Shown piece after piece: positions 25,655-34,365 of a stretch of 61,777 nt of DNA. Location: the NCBI RefSeq assembly GCF_001514215.1, contig NZ_KQ948879.1, positions 1 to 61,777 on the forward strand, given 5' to 3'. Each line of letters opens with the position of its first letter. Position 1 is the first letter of the stretch. The stretch is from Streptomyces bungoensis. Its GTDB lineage: Bacteria > Actinomycetota > Actinomycetes > Streptomycetales > Streptomycetaceae. The notes under the pieces were generated by a model that had not been told where the DNA came from, searched no databases, and saw nothing but the letters and a program-made list of their open reading frames with translations. A program made the position numbers and the translations under genes.

Positions 25655-27007
25655 TCAGCACACCCCCACGGCCGCGAGTGCCCGGCTCTGGCGCGGGGTC
25701 GGGTGGGCCGGGAAGTAGAGGTAGCAGACTCCCCCGGTGCCGGAGACCACCTTGCCGGAGGCGTTGTACCGCTTGGTCCTGAGCCAGATGTTCTCGAACT
25801 CGCGGCGCAGGTACACCCGCCGTACCGCCTCGTCGCTCGGCGAGGCCGGGTCGTTGGCGATCACGTCCCCGTCCGCGGTGAAGCCGATCACCGTCATGAG
25901 GTGGCCGGAGGTGCCGTAGCCGGCGCCGGTCAGCTCGGTCTTGAGGAACGACTGGGACGTTATGGCCGGGATGCCGGCCGCGATCAGGGTCTCCAGGTCG
26001 GTGAGCGAGGCGAGCCGGGTGATCACTGCCTGCAGGCCCTTGAAGGTGGCGGCGTAGGCGGCGTTGAACGGCCAGTTGCCGCAGCCCTCGTACTGGTAGT
26101 CGTAGGTGTGACGGGCCGCGTGGTCGACCTGCGGGTCGGCATAGGACGGGTCGACCCAGGACAGCTGCTCGGGGGTGAGCCGGCCGCCCCAGTACTCGAT
26201 GATCATTTGCGAGGAGGTGGGGCTGCACCAGGCCTCGCCGCCGCCGTCGTACTCGGGGTACTGGCCCTTGTGGATCTCCTGCGAGTAGCGCGGTACGGCC
26301 AGTTCCCGGCTGAGGCCCGGCGTGGAGGCCGGGACGGTGAAGCGGTCCGGGATGTCGGAGCCCATCGCGCCGAGCCGCCAGACGGTCGGCGTGAGGTGGG
26401 TGTCCGGCCTGCGGTAGAGGGTGAGGCGCAGCCGGTAGTCGGTCAGGCGCAGGCCCGTGCTCGCGTCGTCGACGGCGAAGGTGTCGGTCCAGATGGAGCT
26501 CTTGCCGTCGCTCTGGCCGTCCACCGAGGTCCGCCTGATGTCCTGGTCGCCGGCCGCCCAGCGGCCCATCACGTACCAGGGGGTGGCGGTGCCGTCGGAG
26601 TAGGTGCCCTGCAGTTCGGCCTGGAGCCAGGTGCCGTCGGGCGTGTGCGCGTTCCAGGAGGCGATGACCTCGGTCGCGGGCACGGTCAGCCGGTGCACGG
26701 GAGAGGTCCAGGTGGCGTAGTCCCAGGCGGCCGTCAGCCCGGTGTGCGGGTCGGTGTAGTCGGTGCGTCCTGCCGGGGTGCCGATCTCGACGCCGGGACG
26801 CGGCCCGGCGACGGCCCGGACGCCCTCGGCGGTGCCGCGGCGCCAGTCGTGGTACGTGGTCCAGGCGTGGTAGTCGACGGGACGGGACGGCGCCGGGGCG
26901 GGGTCGTCGGCGGCGCGCGCCGACGCGGGAACGGCTCCCGAGGCGACCGCCGCGACCACGGCGGCGGTGAGGACGGTTCTACGGGACGGCTGCTGGCCTG
27001 TGCTCAT
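25655..27007 (-). CDS. Tat-exported peptidase C39-like protein
   Basis: A secreted protein of 450 residues. The N-terminus carries a twin-arginine signal (PSRRTVLTAAVVAAVASGA) with a probable cleavage after ASARA near residue 38. A beta-rich region follows, then a C39-like papain-fold domain from about 230: the presumed catalytic Cys in GGGEAWCSPTSSQ (about 261), His in GTSGHLMTVIGF (about 368) and Asp in VIANDPAS. Family members are annotated as cysteine peptidases or peptide-cleaving domains; the target is unknown. Single gene with its own gap on both sides. Confidence 0.85.
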   Translation of the reverse strand: MSTGQQPSRRTVLTAAVVAAVASGAVPASARAADDPAPAPSRPVDYHAWTTYHDWRRGTAEGVRAVAGPRPGVEIGTPAGRTDYTDPHTGLTAAWDYATWTSPVHRLTVPATEVIASWNAHTPDGTWLQAELQGTYSDGTATPWYVMGRWAAGDQDIRRTSVDGQSDGKSSIWTDTFAVDDASTGLRLTDYRLRLTLYRRPDTHLTPTVWRLGAMGSDIPDRFTVPASTPGLSRELAVPRYSQEIHKGQYPEYDGGGEAWCSPTSSQMIIEYWGGRLTPEQLSWVDPSYADPQVDHAARHTYDYQYEGCGNWPFNAAYAATFKGLQAVITRLASLTDLETLIAAGIPAITSQSFLKTELTGAGYGTSGHLMTVIGFTADGDVIANDPASPSDEAVRRVYLRREFENIWLRTKRYNASGKVVSGTGGVCYLYFPAHPTPRQSRALAAVGVC

Positions 27008-27566
27008 GGGCGCGGTTACCCCCAGGTGACCGGTCGTGGCTGCTCGGATGCAGGTGCGTGGGCCAACTATGGGGGCACACGGCATGCCCCTGCCAGCACT
27101 TCGGCACATGGCGCGCCACCAATATTGGTCTCAGCCACTGGCGGGACCTGCGCGGTTGGCTGCCCTACCCGGGGCTGAACCGCCCCGGGCCGGGACCGTA
27201 CGGCCGGACGACCGCTGCGCGGGACGTCGGACCCGGGGCTGTGGGCGCGCATGGCGACACGCCCACACGCGGGATGTGGCCCGACCACACCGTCTCTCGA
27301 GCAAAGACGGCCCCGGACCCGAGCCGGCCCCGGACCCAGCCACAAGCGCGGGCACCGGCCTATTCGCGTTCCGTGCTCACCGGACCGCCCGACCCGGACC
27401 ACGGCCCGCGCGCCGGGAGCATGGCCACATCAGCCGGACGACGCCCCGGGCACGGCGGGTGTGCCGGTGTCCGGGGAGCGCCGGCCGGCCCGGGCGCGGG
27501 CCACGGCCCCGGCCGGGCCCGGGCCCAAGGGCCGGTCGAGCCGGGCCGGGGTCTGCCGGCCCGCGT
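27008..27566. other. Gap of 559 bp without a supported gene
   Basis: Between the C39-like peptidase and the APC transporter (both minus strand). All six frames give Arg/Pro-rich, non-family translations. The only clear structure is the perfect 12-bp palindrome ACCAATATTGGT at 27118-27129. The region upstream of 27007 should hold the peptidase promoter, and the part next to 27566 the transporter's 3' end. Confidence 0.5.
27118..27129. promoter_or_regulatory. Perfect AT-rich palindrome, possible operator
   Basis: ACCAATATTGGT lies 111 bp upstream of the C39-like peptidase start. A perfect AT-rich dodecamer is unexpected in DNA of this composition. The regulator is unknown. Confidence 0.35.
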
Positions 27567-29108
27567 TCAGATGAGGTCCATCGCCGCGACCTCGTCGGGG
27601 CGGCCGTAGCTGACCGGGCCCTGGAAGCGGCGGCGGGCCGTGGCGAACCACCACACCGTGGCCACGAGCAGTACGGCGGCCAGCGCGATCGGCGCGTAGT
27701 TGAAGGAGTCGACGGTGACCGGAGAGGCCTGGGGCAGCATGAACAGGACGCTGCTGAGCGCGATCCAGACCACCGCGACCCAGCCGATCGGCCGGCCCCA
27801 GCGGCCCAGGTGCCACGGCCCCGGCTGGAAGTCGGCGCCGAGGCGCAGCCGCAGGAAGATCGGCACCGCGTAGGCCAGGAAGAGCCCGACCACGTTGACG
27901 CTGACGATGGCGGTGAACGCCGTGTGCGACCACCATCCGGGCAGCACCAGGGCCAGCGAGCAGGCCACCGCGAGCCACACCGCCTTGACCGGCGTACGGG
28001 TGCGCAGCGAGACCGTGTGCCACCAGCGGGAGCCGGGCATGGCGCCGTCCCGGGAGAACGCGAAGATCTGCCGGGTGTTGCTGGTGAGGTTGGCCAGGCC
28101 GCAGAAGAGCATCGCGCCGATCACGATGAGGAGCATCGCCTTGGCGGTGCCGAGACCGAGTCCGTCTATGAGGATCTGGACGGGCGGCGCAGTCGAACCG
28201 GCCACCTCGGCGTAGTCGCCGATGCTGTACACGAGGGCGAGCATGAGGATCAGGCCGGTGATCGCCGAATAGCCGATGGAGCGGGTGATCCCCTTCGGCG
28301 CGTTGACGGTAGCGTGGACCGTTTCCTCCGACATGTGGAAGCTGCCGTCGAACCCGGTGAACGTCCAGCTCGTGACCAGCAGGCCGAGCATGCCGCCGTA
28401 AAGCCCGCTGGAGAAACCCGTGTTGTTCTCGAAATGCGTGACGAAGGACGCGGACTGGTGGTGGTCGGGCATCACGACGAGTGTGCTCACGATCACCACG
28501 AGTCCGATCAGCAGCCACCACACGGAAATCCGGTTCAGTACGGCGACGAGCTGGACGGTGTAGGTGTTCGCCAGCCCCTGCAGCACGATGATCAATGCCG
28601 TGATCAGGACCGTCTGGTGCGCGGTCGGCCGGTAAGAGGACCACTGCAGGGCGATGAACGCCTGGATGAAGGTGGCCGCCGCATAGCCGGTGGCGGCGGT
28701 GCCGCCGATCTGGCCCACGAAGTTCAGCCAGCCGGTGAACCAGGACCAGGCGCCCTTGTGCCGTCTGGCGAGTTTGCCGGCGGAGAAATACAGCGCGCCG
28801 CTCGTCGGATAGGCGGAGGCGACTTCCGCCATCGCCGCCCCGATGAACAGCACCATGACGGAGACGCCTATCCAGCCGAACACGAGAATGCGGGGGCCGC
28901 CCGCGTTCATGCCGTATCCGAACGAGGAGAAAATACCCGAGAGGATATTGATGATGGTGAAGGAGATGGCAAAGTTGTCGAACGCCTTGAAACGGCGGGT
29001 GAGTTTCCGCGGATAACCCATCGCGTGCAGGGTGGCGTCGTCGTCGAGCATGACCGGGTCTTCTCTCCGGTGGGCCTTCGCCCGTGGAGCCGGCGTCCGT
29101 TCCGACAC
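27567..29108 (-). CDS. APC-family amino acid/polyamine transporter
   Basis: About 513 residues, 12 predicted helices, APC superfamily (amino acid/GABA-permease-like). Seen: FAISFTIINILSGIFSSFGY near residue 55, AEVASAYPTSGALYFSAGKL near 105, GFDGSFHMSEETVHATVNAP near 265, and FAFSRDGAMPG near 345. The GTG start (SERTPAPR) follows AAAGG; a second candidate is the ATG at 29051 (LDDDATLHA), which has GGAGAGAAG upstream and would remove 19 residues. The substrate is probably an amino acid or amine. Confidence 0.87.
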   Translation of the reverse strand: MSERTPAPRAKAHRREDPVMLDDDATLHAMGYPRKLTRRFKAFDNFAISFTIINILSGIFSSFGYGMNAGGPRILVFGWIGVSVMVLFIGAAMAEVASAYPTSGALYFSAGKLARRHKGAWSWFTGWLNFVGQIGGTAATGYAAATFIQAFIALQWSSYRPTAHQTVLITALIIVLQGLANTYTVQLVAVLNRISVWWLLIGLVVIVSTLVVMPDHHQSASFVTHFENNTGFSSGLYGGMLGLLVTSWTFTGFDGSFHMSEETVHATVNAPKGITRSIGYSAITGLILMLALVYSIGDYAEVAGSTAPPVQILIDGLGLGTAKAMLLIVIGAMLFCGLANLTSNTRQIFAFSRDGAMPGSRWWHTVSLRTRTPVKAVWLAVACSLALVLPGWWSHTAFTAIVSVNVVGLFLAYAVPIFLRLRLGADFQPGPWHLGRWGRPIGWVAVVWIALSSVLFMLPQASPVTVDSFNYAPIALAAVLLVATVWWFATARRRFQGPVSYGRPDEVAAMDLI

Positions 29109-29158
29109 AGTTCGGCCTTTCTCTCGGTGGGGGGTGGGGCACGTGCGGGTCAGGCGGG

Positions 29159-30115
29159 TCAGGTGGCTCCCGGGACGGGCAGGCCGCAGGCGCGGCGGGC
29201 CCGGGAGAGCTGCTCGGCGGGGTCGCCGAAGACGCTCCACGGCATGCGCGAGGCGTAGGGGCCCATCGCCGTGAACACCGCCCGGGCCTCGAACTCGCGC
29301 TGGGCCATGACCAGCGCGTGCGCGAGGTAGGCCAGGTCGAGCACCGGGGTGTGGCGGTAACGGGCCACCGTCGGCAGCCAGTTGCGGTAGACCGCCAGGG
29401 CGGTGGAACGCCACTGCGGCTGCTCCCACACGTGGTCGGCGAGCAGCCGGCTCGCGTCGTAGCTCTCCACCAGGGCCACCAGGGGCAGCAGCCGGAGGGC
29501 GGAGTCGGCGGGGGCCCGCTGGCTGAGGAAGGCGGCCACGTCCCAGGCCGCGTTGACCGAGCCGCCGTGGCGGGTGAAGAAGAACGACAGGAAGCGGTGG
29601 TGGGCCTCGCGGTGCCACGGGTCCAGCGTCAGGATGTGCGCGAACAGCCGCCAGGGCCCGGGCGGAGCGGTGAGCAGCCCCTGCGGGGCGGGGTCGCGCA
29701 GCCGGTGCAGCCGGGCCATGGCGAGCTTGGCGACCCAGGGGGTCGGGTCTCCGGGGGCCAGGGCGGCGGCCCGGTCGCAGGCGGCCAGCGCGATCCGCTC
29801 CAGCGCCTCGGCGCGCTCGTCGTGCGCGTCGGCGGCCCGGACGGCACGCTGCACGGCGACCCGGGCCCACATCAGCGCCGCCTCAGGGCTGGGCTCCTCG
29901 GCCAGCCAGCGCTCGACCAGGTCGGTGCCGGCGGCCTCGGAGGCCAGCACCAGCGAGCGGTGGGCGCGCAGGGCGAAGTCGGAACGGGTCTCGGCGAGCG
30001 CTTCGCAGGCGCTGCGGCAACGACCTGCCCGCACATCGACGCATACGCTCGCCAGGACTCGGTCGTCGGCCGCCGGATGCCAGACGTAGTGCCCTTCGAA
30101 TAACTCCGCGGCCAT
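29159..30115 (-). CDS. Conserved helical protein of unknown function
   Basis: A 318-residue, alpha-helical, soluble protein with repeated A..A.ER...A patterns suggesting TPR/SEL-like helical repeats. Notable segments are WHREAHHRFLSFFFTRHGG near residue 165 and MGPYASRMPWSVFGDPAEQL near the end. AGGGGAAC precedes the ATG. It lies 50 bp upstream of the APC transporter on the same strand. I do not recognise a named family. Confidence 0.72.
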   Translation of the reverse strand: MAAELFEGHYVWHPAADDRVLASVCVDVRAGRCRSACEALAETRSDFALRAHRSLVLASEAAGTDLVERWLAEEPSPEAALMWARVAVQRAVRAADAHDERAEALERIALAACDRAAALAPGDPTPWVAKLAMARLHRLRDPAPQGLLTAPPGPWRLFAHILTLDPWHREAHHRFLSFFFTRHGGSVNAAWDVAAFLSQRAPADSALRLLPLVALVESYDASRLLADHVWEQPQWRSTALAVYRNWLPTVARYRHTPVLDLAYLAHALVMAQREFEARAVFTAMGPYASRMPWSVFGDPAEQLSRARRACGLPVPGAT

Positions 30116-30304
30116 GTTCCCCTGTCCGTCCCCGTACCGAGCGTCGCGGTTGTGCAGGAGGCACCTTACTCAGCACCCGCCACACCGGGAACGCCCCAAT
30201 TCGCATTTCGGTCAGCGGATTGGGATGCGAATCGACCCATTGACCGGAGGTCAGCAGTTAGTTCAAGGAGTGACTTTTTCTCCGGCCCCAGGGACCCCGC
30301 CTCT

Positions 30305-30988
30305 ATGGGCTGCTACTACACTGTTTCCGGAAAACGCCTCACACCGCACCACACCTCGGGATACGCCATTCACGACCTCGCCGCCCGGCTGCGCGGGCTC
30401 CCCGCGTCCTGCGGACCGGTCCGGCTGATCGGCGTCGACGGACACGCCGGTTCCGGCAAGTCGACGTTCGCCGGCCGGCTGGCCCGCGCGCTGGGCGGGG
30501 CGCCGGTGCTGCACCTGGACGACATCGCGAGCCACGAGCAGCTCTTCGACTGGACGGGCCGGCTGCTGGCCGAGGTCATCGCCCCGTTCTCCCGCGGCGA
30601 GTCCGCGCGGTACGCCCCCTACGACTGGCGGGCCCGCGCCTTCGGTCCGCCGCGTCCGCTCCCGCCCGACCCCGTGATACTGGTCGAGGGCGTCGGCGCC
30701 GGACGCCGCGCGCTGCGCCCGCATCTGGCGCTGCTGCTGTGGATGGAGTTGCCCGCCGAGGAGTCCTGGGCGCGGGGCAGGCGCAGGGACGGCGTGGAGC
30801 AGCGCGAGTTCTGGACCGGGTGGGTGGAGGCCGAGCGCGCGCACTTCGCCGACGACCCCTCGCGCCCCCGTGCCGACCTCCTGGTGCACGAGACACCGGC
30901 GGGTTACGAGGTGCTGCCGGGGCCCGCGATGACGCTTGGAGCGGACCGGTCCGTCACGCTGGGTGAGGGGCCGTCCGCAATGTGCTGA
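30305..30988 (+). CDS. P-loop kinase, uridine kinase-like
   Basis: About 227 residues with the nucleoside/phosphoribulokinase-type core: Walker A GVDGHAGSGKSTFAGRLA near residue 42, LHLDDIASH near 70, and ILVEGVGAGRRALRP near 125. It probably phosphorylates a nucleoside or small metabolite with ATP. The start is uncertain; the ATG reading GCYYTVSGK is used, because the 150 bases upstream look non-coding and AT-rich, although the frame stays open there. Confidence 0.78.
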   Translation: MGCYYTVSGKRLTPHHTSGYAIHDLAARLRGLPASCGPVRLIGVDGHAGSGKSTFAGRLARALGGAPVLHLDDIASHEQLFDWTGRLLAEVIAPFSRGESARYAPYDWRARAFGPPRPLPPDPVILVEGVGAGRRALRPHLALLLWMELPAEESWARGRRRDGVEQREFWTGWVEAERAHFADDPSRPRADLLVHETPAGYEVLPGPAMTLGADRSVTLGEGPSAMC

Positions 30989-31037
30989 AGCTGTGAAGGC
31001 CCTTGCGGGGGAACTTGTTTGAGCCCTTCGACGACGC

Positions 31038-31067
31038 TTGACCCAACGGCCGTACAGGGCTTACGTT
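31038..31067 (+). promoter_or_regulatory. Promoter of the candidate small RNA
   Basis: TTGACC, 18 bp, TACGTT. It is a good housekeeping-type match (5/6 and TANNNT) in the gap after the kinase gene. It points at the hairpin pair that follows. Confidence 0.6.
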
Positions 31068-31073
31068 CCCCAT

Positions 31074-31145
31074 GTGCGGCCCCTGGGAGCCGCCCTCAGA
31101 CGCGAAGCCCCCGGTTGTTCCCCCGTGATCGGGGGCTTCGTTCTG
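31074..31145 (+). ncRNA. Candidate small RNA of about 70 nt
   Basis: Downstream of the promoter lies a compact transcript unit. Hairpin 1 is GCGGC-CCCTGGGA-GCCGC (31076-31093). Hairpin 2 has an 11-bp stem CGAAGCCCCCG/CGGGGGCTTCG (31103-31140) and a 16-nt loop containing CCCCC, followed by a short T-containing tail. No open frame fits. The next gene starts 275 bp further on, so this is not simply its leader. It could alternatively be a terminator for the kinase gene with an accidental promoter match. Confidence 0.5.
31103..31140 (+). terminator. Strong hairpin, terminator-like
   Basis: An 11-bp perfect stem closing a 16-nt C-rich loop, then TTCT. It can end the small-RNA candidate or the upstream kinase gene. 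Confidence 0.65.
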
Positions 31146-31266
31146 CCCGCGGCCCGCTTTCCGGACGCCACGCGCACCGATCCGCTCACCCTCGGTCACC
31201 GCCCGCCGTGCGCCCCGTCCGCCCCCACCTCGTCGAACGTCCTGCGCGGCACCCTTCGGCACGCGG

Positions 31267-31283
31267 TCGTACCCCGGGTACGA
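31267..31283. promoter_or_regulatory. 17-bp perfect palindrome upstream of the AAA ATPase gene
   Basis: TCGTACCCCGGGTACGA is an 8-1-8 perfect inverted repeat about 135 bp before the AAA gene. It is a good operator candidate; no cognate regulator is adjacent. Confidence 0.5.
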
Positions 31284-31418
31284 TGCCCTCGGTGCGACCA
31301 TCGGGCGGCTGCCTCGCGCACCTGCAACTCCGGTCCGCGGCACAGCGGTTCGACCGCGGCGGCCACCGGGCGACGGCCCGGCGGTGAACCAACGGGGGCA
31401 CGGTCTGTGGGGGACGTG

Positions 31419-33275
31419 ATGGACTTCGGCACGCAGGGCCCCGAGGCCCCGGCCGACCTCGCCTGGATGCGAGGTGTGGACGCCTACACGATGGGTGCCT
31501 ATCCGCAGGCGGAGGAGGAGTTCCGCGTCGCGGTCCGGATGGATCCGGGGATGGCCGACGCCTGGCTGGGGCTGCACGCGCTGCGGGTCGACACGACGAC
31601 CGCGCTGCTGCGGATGTTCCGCCACCGGGAGCGCTTCGGGGAGCAGCGCGCCCGGCACCGCCGGGCTCTCAACTCCTGGTACTGGCTGGGCTGGTGGGTG
31701 CAGCCGGTGCTGGAGAGCCCGCGGGATCTGCTGCTGGCGCACGCCTCGCACTGGCTGGACGGCAGGCACGTGCCGGAACTGGACCGGGCGCTCGCCGGAC
31801 TCCCGCCGGTGGACACCGACCCGCAGGTCCGCTTCCTGCACGCCTGCCGCGCCTATCTGGTCAAGGACTGGGACCAGCTGGTGCGGCACACCGACCCGCT
31901 GCTCGACGACCCCGTGCTCGGCATCGAGGCCGGCCTGTTCGGCGGCATGGCCCGGGTCCGGCTGGAGATGTACGGGCAGGCCGAGCCGCTGCTGTCGGCG
32001 GCCCTGATGCGCTGCCGCAGCGAGCAGCCGCAGCGCAAGGAGCTGCGGTACTGGCTGGCCCGGGCGCACGAGGGCACGGGACGCAGCGCCGCGGCGCTCC
32101 CCCTGTACCGGGCGGTCCACCGGGCCGACCCCGCCTTCATGGACACCTCGGCGCGGCTCGCCGCGATCGCGGAGGGGGACGACGATCCGGTGGGGCTCGC
32201 GGCGATCACGCTGACCGGTGCGGGCGCGGACTCCGTGGACGGGCCGGACATGCTCGACCCGATCTTCGGCACCGAGGGCCGTGATCTGCGGCTGCCGGAA
32301 CCGGACCTGCCGACCGGGCCGCTGCCCTCGGTCCCGGACCCGGCGGTGCGGGTGAGGCGCGGCGCGGGCTCCGGGCCGCTGCCGGCCGGCCCGACCGATC
32401 CCGGCTTACTCGAGGAGGCGCTCGCCGAGCTGGAGCGCATGGTGGGGCTCGAGCCCGTCAAGCGCCAGGTCAAGGCGTTGTCGGCGCAGCTGAACATGGC
32501 GCGGCTGCGCGCCGGGCAGGGCCTGCCGGTGCAGCCGCCGAAACGGCACTTCGTCTTCTCGGGGCCGTCCGGGACGGGCAAGACCACGGTCGCACGCATC
32601 CTCGGACGGGTGTTCTACGCGCTGGGCCTGCTGGGCGGCGACCACCTGGTGGAGGCGCAGCGGGCCGATCTGGTCGGCGAGTACCTGGGCCAGACGGCCG
32701 TGAAGGCCAACGAGCTGATCGACTCCGCGATCGGCGGGGTGCTGTTCGTGGACGAGGCGTACTCGCTGTCGAACTCGGGGTACGGCAAGGGGGACGCCTA
32801 CGGCGACGAGGCGCTGCAGGTGCTCCTCAAGCGGGCCGAGGACAACCGGGACCACCTGGTGGTGATCCTGGCCGGCTACCCGGAGGGCATGGACCGCCTG
32901 CTCGCCGCCAACCCCGGGCTCTCCTCCCGCTTCACCACCCGCGTGGACTTCCCCTCGTACCGGCCGCCGGAACTCACCGAGATCGGCAAGGTGCTCGCCG
33001 CCGAGAACGGTGACCTGTGGGACGAGGAGGCGCTGGAGGAGCTGCGCTCCATCGCCGGTCACGTGGTCGACCAGGACTGGATCGACGAACTGGGCAACGG
33101 GCGGTTCCTGCGGACCCTGTACGAGAAGAGCTGCGCGTACCGGGACCTGCGGCTCTCGGTGTATCCCGGCGCCCTGTCCCGGGGGGACCTGGCGACGCTG
33201 CGGCTGCCGGACCTCATGCAGGCGTACGGCGAGGTGCTCTCGGGGCGGGGACCGCAGGACCCGTCGTCCTGGTGA
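31419..33275 (+). CDS. EccA/CbxX-type AAA ATPase with TPR-like N-terminus
   Basis: 618 residues. Residues 1-270 are helical repeats (TPR-like, as in the type VII secretion ATPase EccA). The AAA module follows: GLEPVKRQVKAL near 345, Walker A FSGPSGTGKTTVARILG near 380, Walker B GGVLFVDEAYSL near 440, and the arginine-finger region NPGLSSRFTTRVDFPSY near 505. Start choice: ATG reading DFGTQGPEA with GGGGGA just upstream; an in-frame GTG four codons earlier is possible. No ESX genes are nearby, so either it serves a distant type VII system or has another remodelling task. Confidence 0.88.
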   Translation: MDFGTQGPEAPADLAWMRGVDAYTMGAYPQAEEEFRVAVRMDPGMADAWLGLHALRVDTTTALLRMFRHRERFGEQRARHRRALNSWYWLGWWVQPVLESPRDLLLAHASHWLDGRHVPELDRALAGLPPVDTDPQVRFLHACRAYLVKDWDQLVRHTDPLLDDPVLGIEAGLFGGMARVRLEMYGQAEPLLSAALMRCRSEQPQRKELRYWLARAHEGTGRSAAALPLYRAVHRADPAFMDTSARLAAIAEGDDDPVGLAAITLTGAGADSVDGPDMLDPIFGTEGRDLRLPEPDLPTGPLPSVPDPAVRVRRGAGSGPLPAGPTDPGLLEEALAELERMVGLEPVKRQVKALSAQLNMARLRAGQGLPVQPPKRHFVFSGPSGTGKTTVARILGRVFYALGLLGGDHLVEAQRADLVGEYLGQTAVKANELIDSAIGGVLFVDEAYSLSNSGYGKGDAYGDEALQVLLKRAEDNRDHLVVILAGYPEGMDRLLAANPGLSSRFTTRVDFPSYRPPELTEIGKVLAAENGDLWDEEALEELRSIAGHVVDQDWIDELGNGRFLRTLYEKSCAYRDLRLSVYPGALSRGDLATLRLPDLMQAYGEVLSGRGPQDPSSW

Positions 33276-33282
33276 GACCGGC

Positions 33283-34365
33283 CTACGCCATGGCCTCCTC
33301 CGGTTCGCCGCTCGTCCTCGGTTCCGTCAGCCGCACGTCGGCCATGTCCCGGTGCGCCGGATCCCGTACCTCGCCCACCAGCAGTTCGAGCACGTCCTCC
33401 AGGGCCACCAGGCCCAGCACCTTGCCGTTCGCGCCCGCCACCTGGGCCAGGTGGGTGGCCGCCCGGCGCATGACGGTGAGGGCGTCGTCCAGGGGAAGCT
33501 CGGAGCGCAGGGTGGTCATCGGGTGCCACAGGTGCTGGGGCACCGCCCGGTCGGAGTCCTCCAGGTCGAGGACGTCCTTCACGTGCACGTAGCCCATGAA
33601 GGAGCCCTTCCCCGCCGTCACGGGGAAACGGGAGTAGCCGGTGCGTGCCGTCAGCGCGACGATCTCCCCCGGGGTGACCGACGGGGTCACCGTCACCAGG
33701 GACTCGCGGCGCAGCAGGACGTCCGTCACCGGGCGCGAGCCCAGTTCCAGCGCGTCCTCCAGGCGCTCCTGCTCCTCGGGGTCGAGGAGGCCCGCCTGGC
33801 CGGAGTCCTCCAGGAGGCGGTTCAGCTGCTCGCTGGTGACGACGGCCTCCACCTCGTCCCGGGGCTCGACGCGGAAGAGCCGCAGGATGCCCCGGGCGCA
33901 GGCGCCGAGCGCCGCGGTGATCGGCCTGCACAGGCGGGCGAAGGCGACCAGGCCGGGGCTGAGCCACAGGGCGGCCTTCTCGGGTGCGGCCATGGCCAGA
34001 TTCTTCGGCACCATCTCGCCGATGACCAGGTGGAAGAAGACCACCGCGGCGAGCGCGATGACGTATCCGAGCGGGTGGACCATTCCGTCGGGCAGCCGGA
34101 CCGCCGCGAACAGCGGCTCCAGCAGGTGCGCCACCGTCGGCTCGGCCACGGCGCCGAGCGTCAGGGAGCAGACGGTGATGCCGAACTGGGCGGCGGCCAT
34201 CATCTGCGGCAGCCGCTCGAGCCCGTACAGCACCTGCCGGGCCCGCGCCGTGCCGAGCGGCTCGATCTGGCTGCGGCGGACGGAGACGAGCGCGAACTCG
34301 GCGCCGACGAAGAAGCCGTTGGCGAGGACGAGGAGCGCGGCGAAGAGCAGTTGGAGGACGCTCAT
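33283..34365 (-). CDS. CNNM/CorC-type membrane protein with CBS domains (second of pair)
   Basis: 360 residues. A DUF21 (CNNM) membrane domain with ALLVLANGFFVGAEFALVSV at residues 9-28 and FFHLVIGEMVPKNLA near 110 is followed by a CBS pair (GYSRFPVTAGKGSFMGYVHV near 250, LGLVALEDVLELLVGEVRD near 320). Unlike its partner it lacks the C-terminal CorC/HlyC domain. It starts with an ATGA overlap on the upstream paralogue. The family is linked to magnesium/cobalt efflux or membrane-stress protection; a role in Mg homeostasis is inferred. Confidence 0.9.
   Translation of the reverse strand: MSVLQLLFAALLVLANGFFVGAEFALVSVRRSQIEPLGTARARQVLYGLERLPQMMAAAQFGITVCSLTLGAVAEPTVAHLLEPLFAAVRLPDGMVHPLGYVIALAAVVFFHLVIGEMVPKNLAMAAPEKAALWLSPGLVAFARLCRPITAALGACARGILRLFRVEPRDEVEAVVTSEQLNRLLEDSGQAGLLDPEEQERLEDALELGSRPVTDVLLRRESLVTVTPSVTPGEIVALTARTGYSRFPVTAGKGSFMGYVHVKDVLDLEDSDRAVPQHLWHPMTTLRSELPLDDALTVMRRAATHLAQVAGANGKVLGLVALEDVLELLVGEVRDPAHRDMADVRLTEPRTSGEPEEAMA

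Noticed and set aside
27036..29258. Long plus-strand frame over the 27-29 kb region
   Set aside because: It is antisense to the APC transporter; the composition (Arg/His/Gln-rich) is typical of shadow frames.
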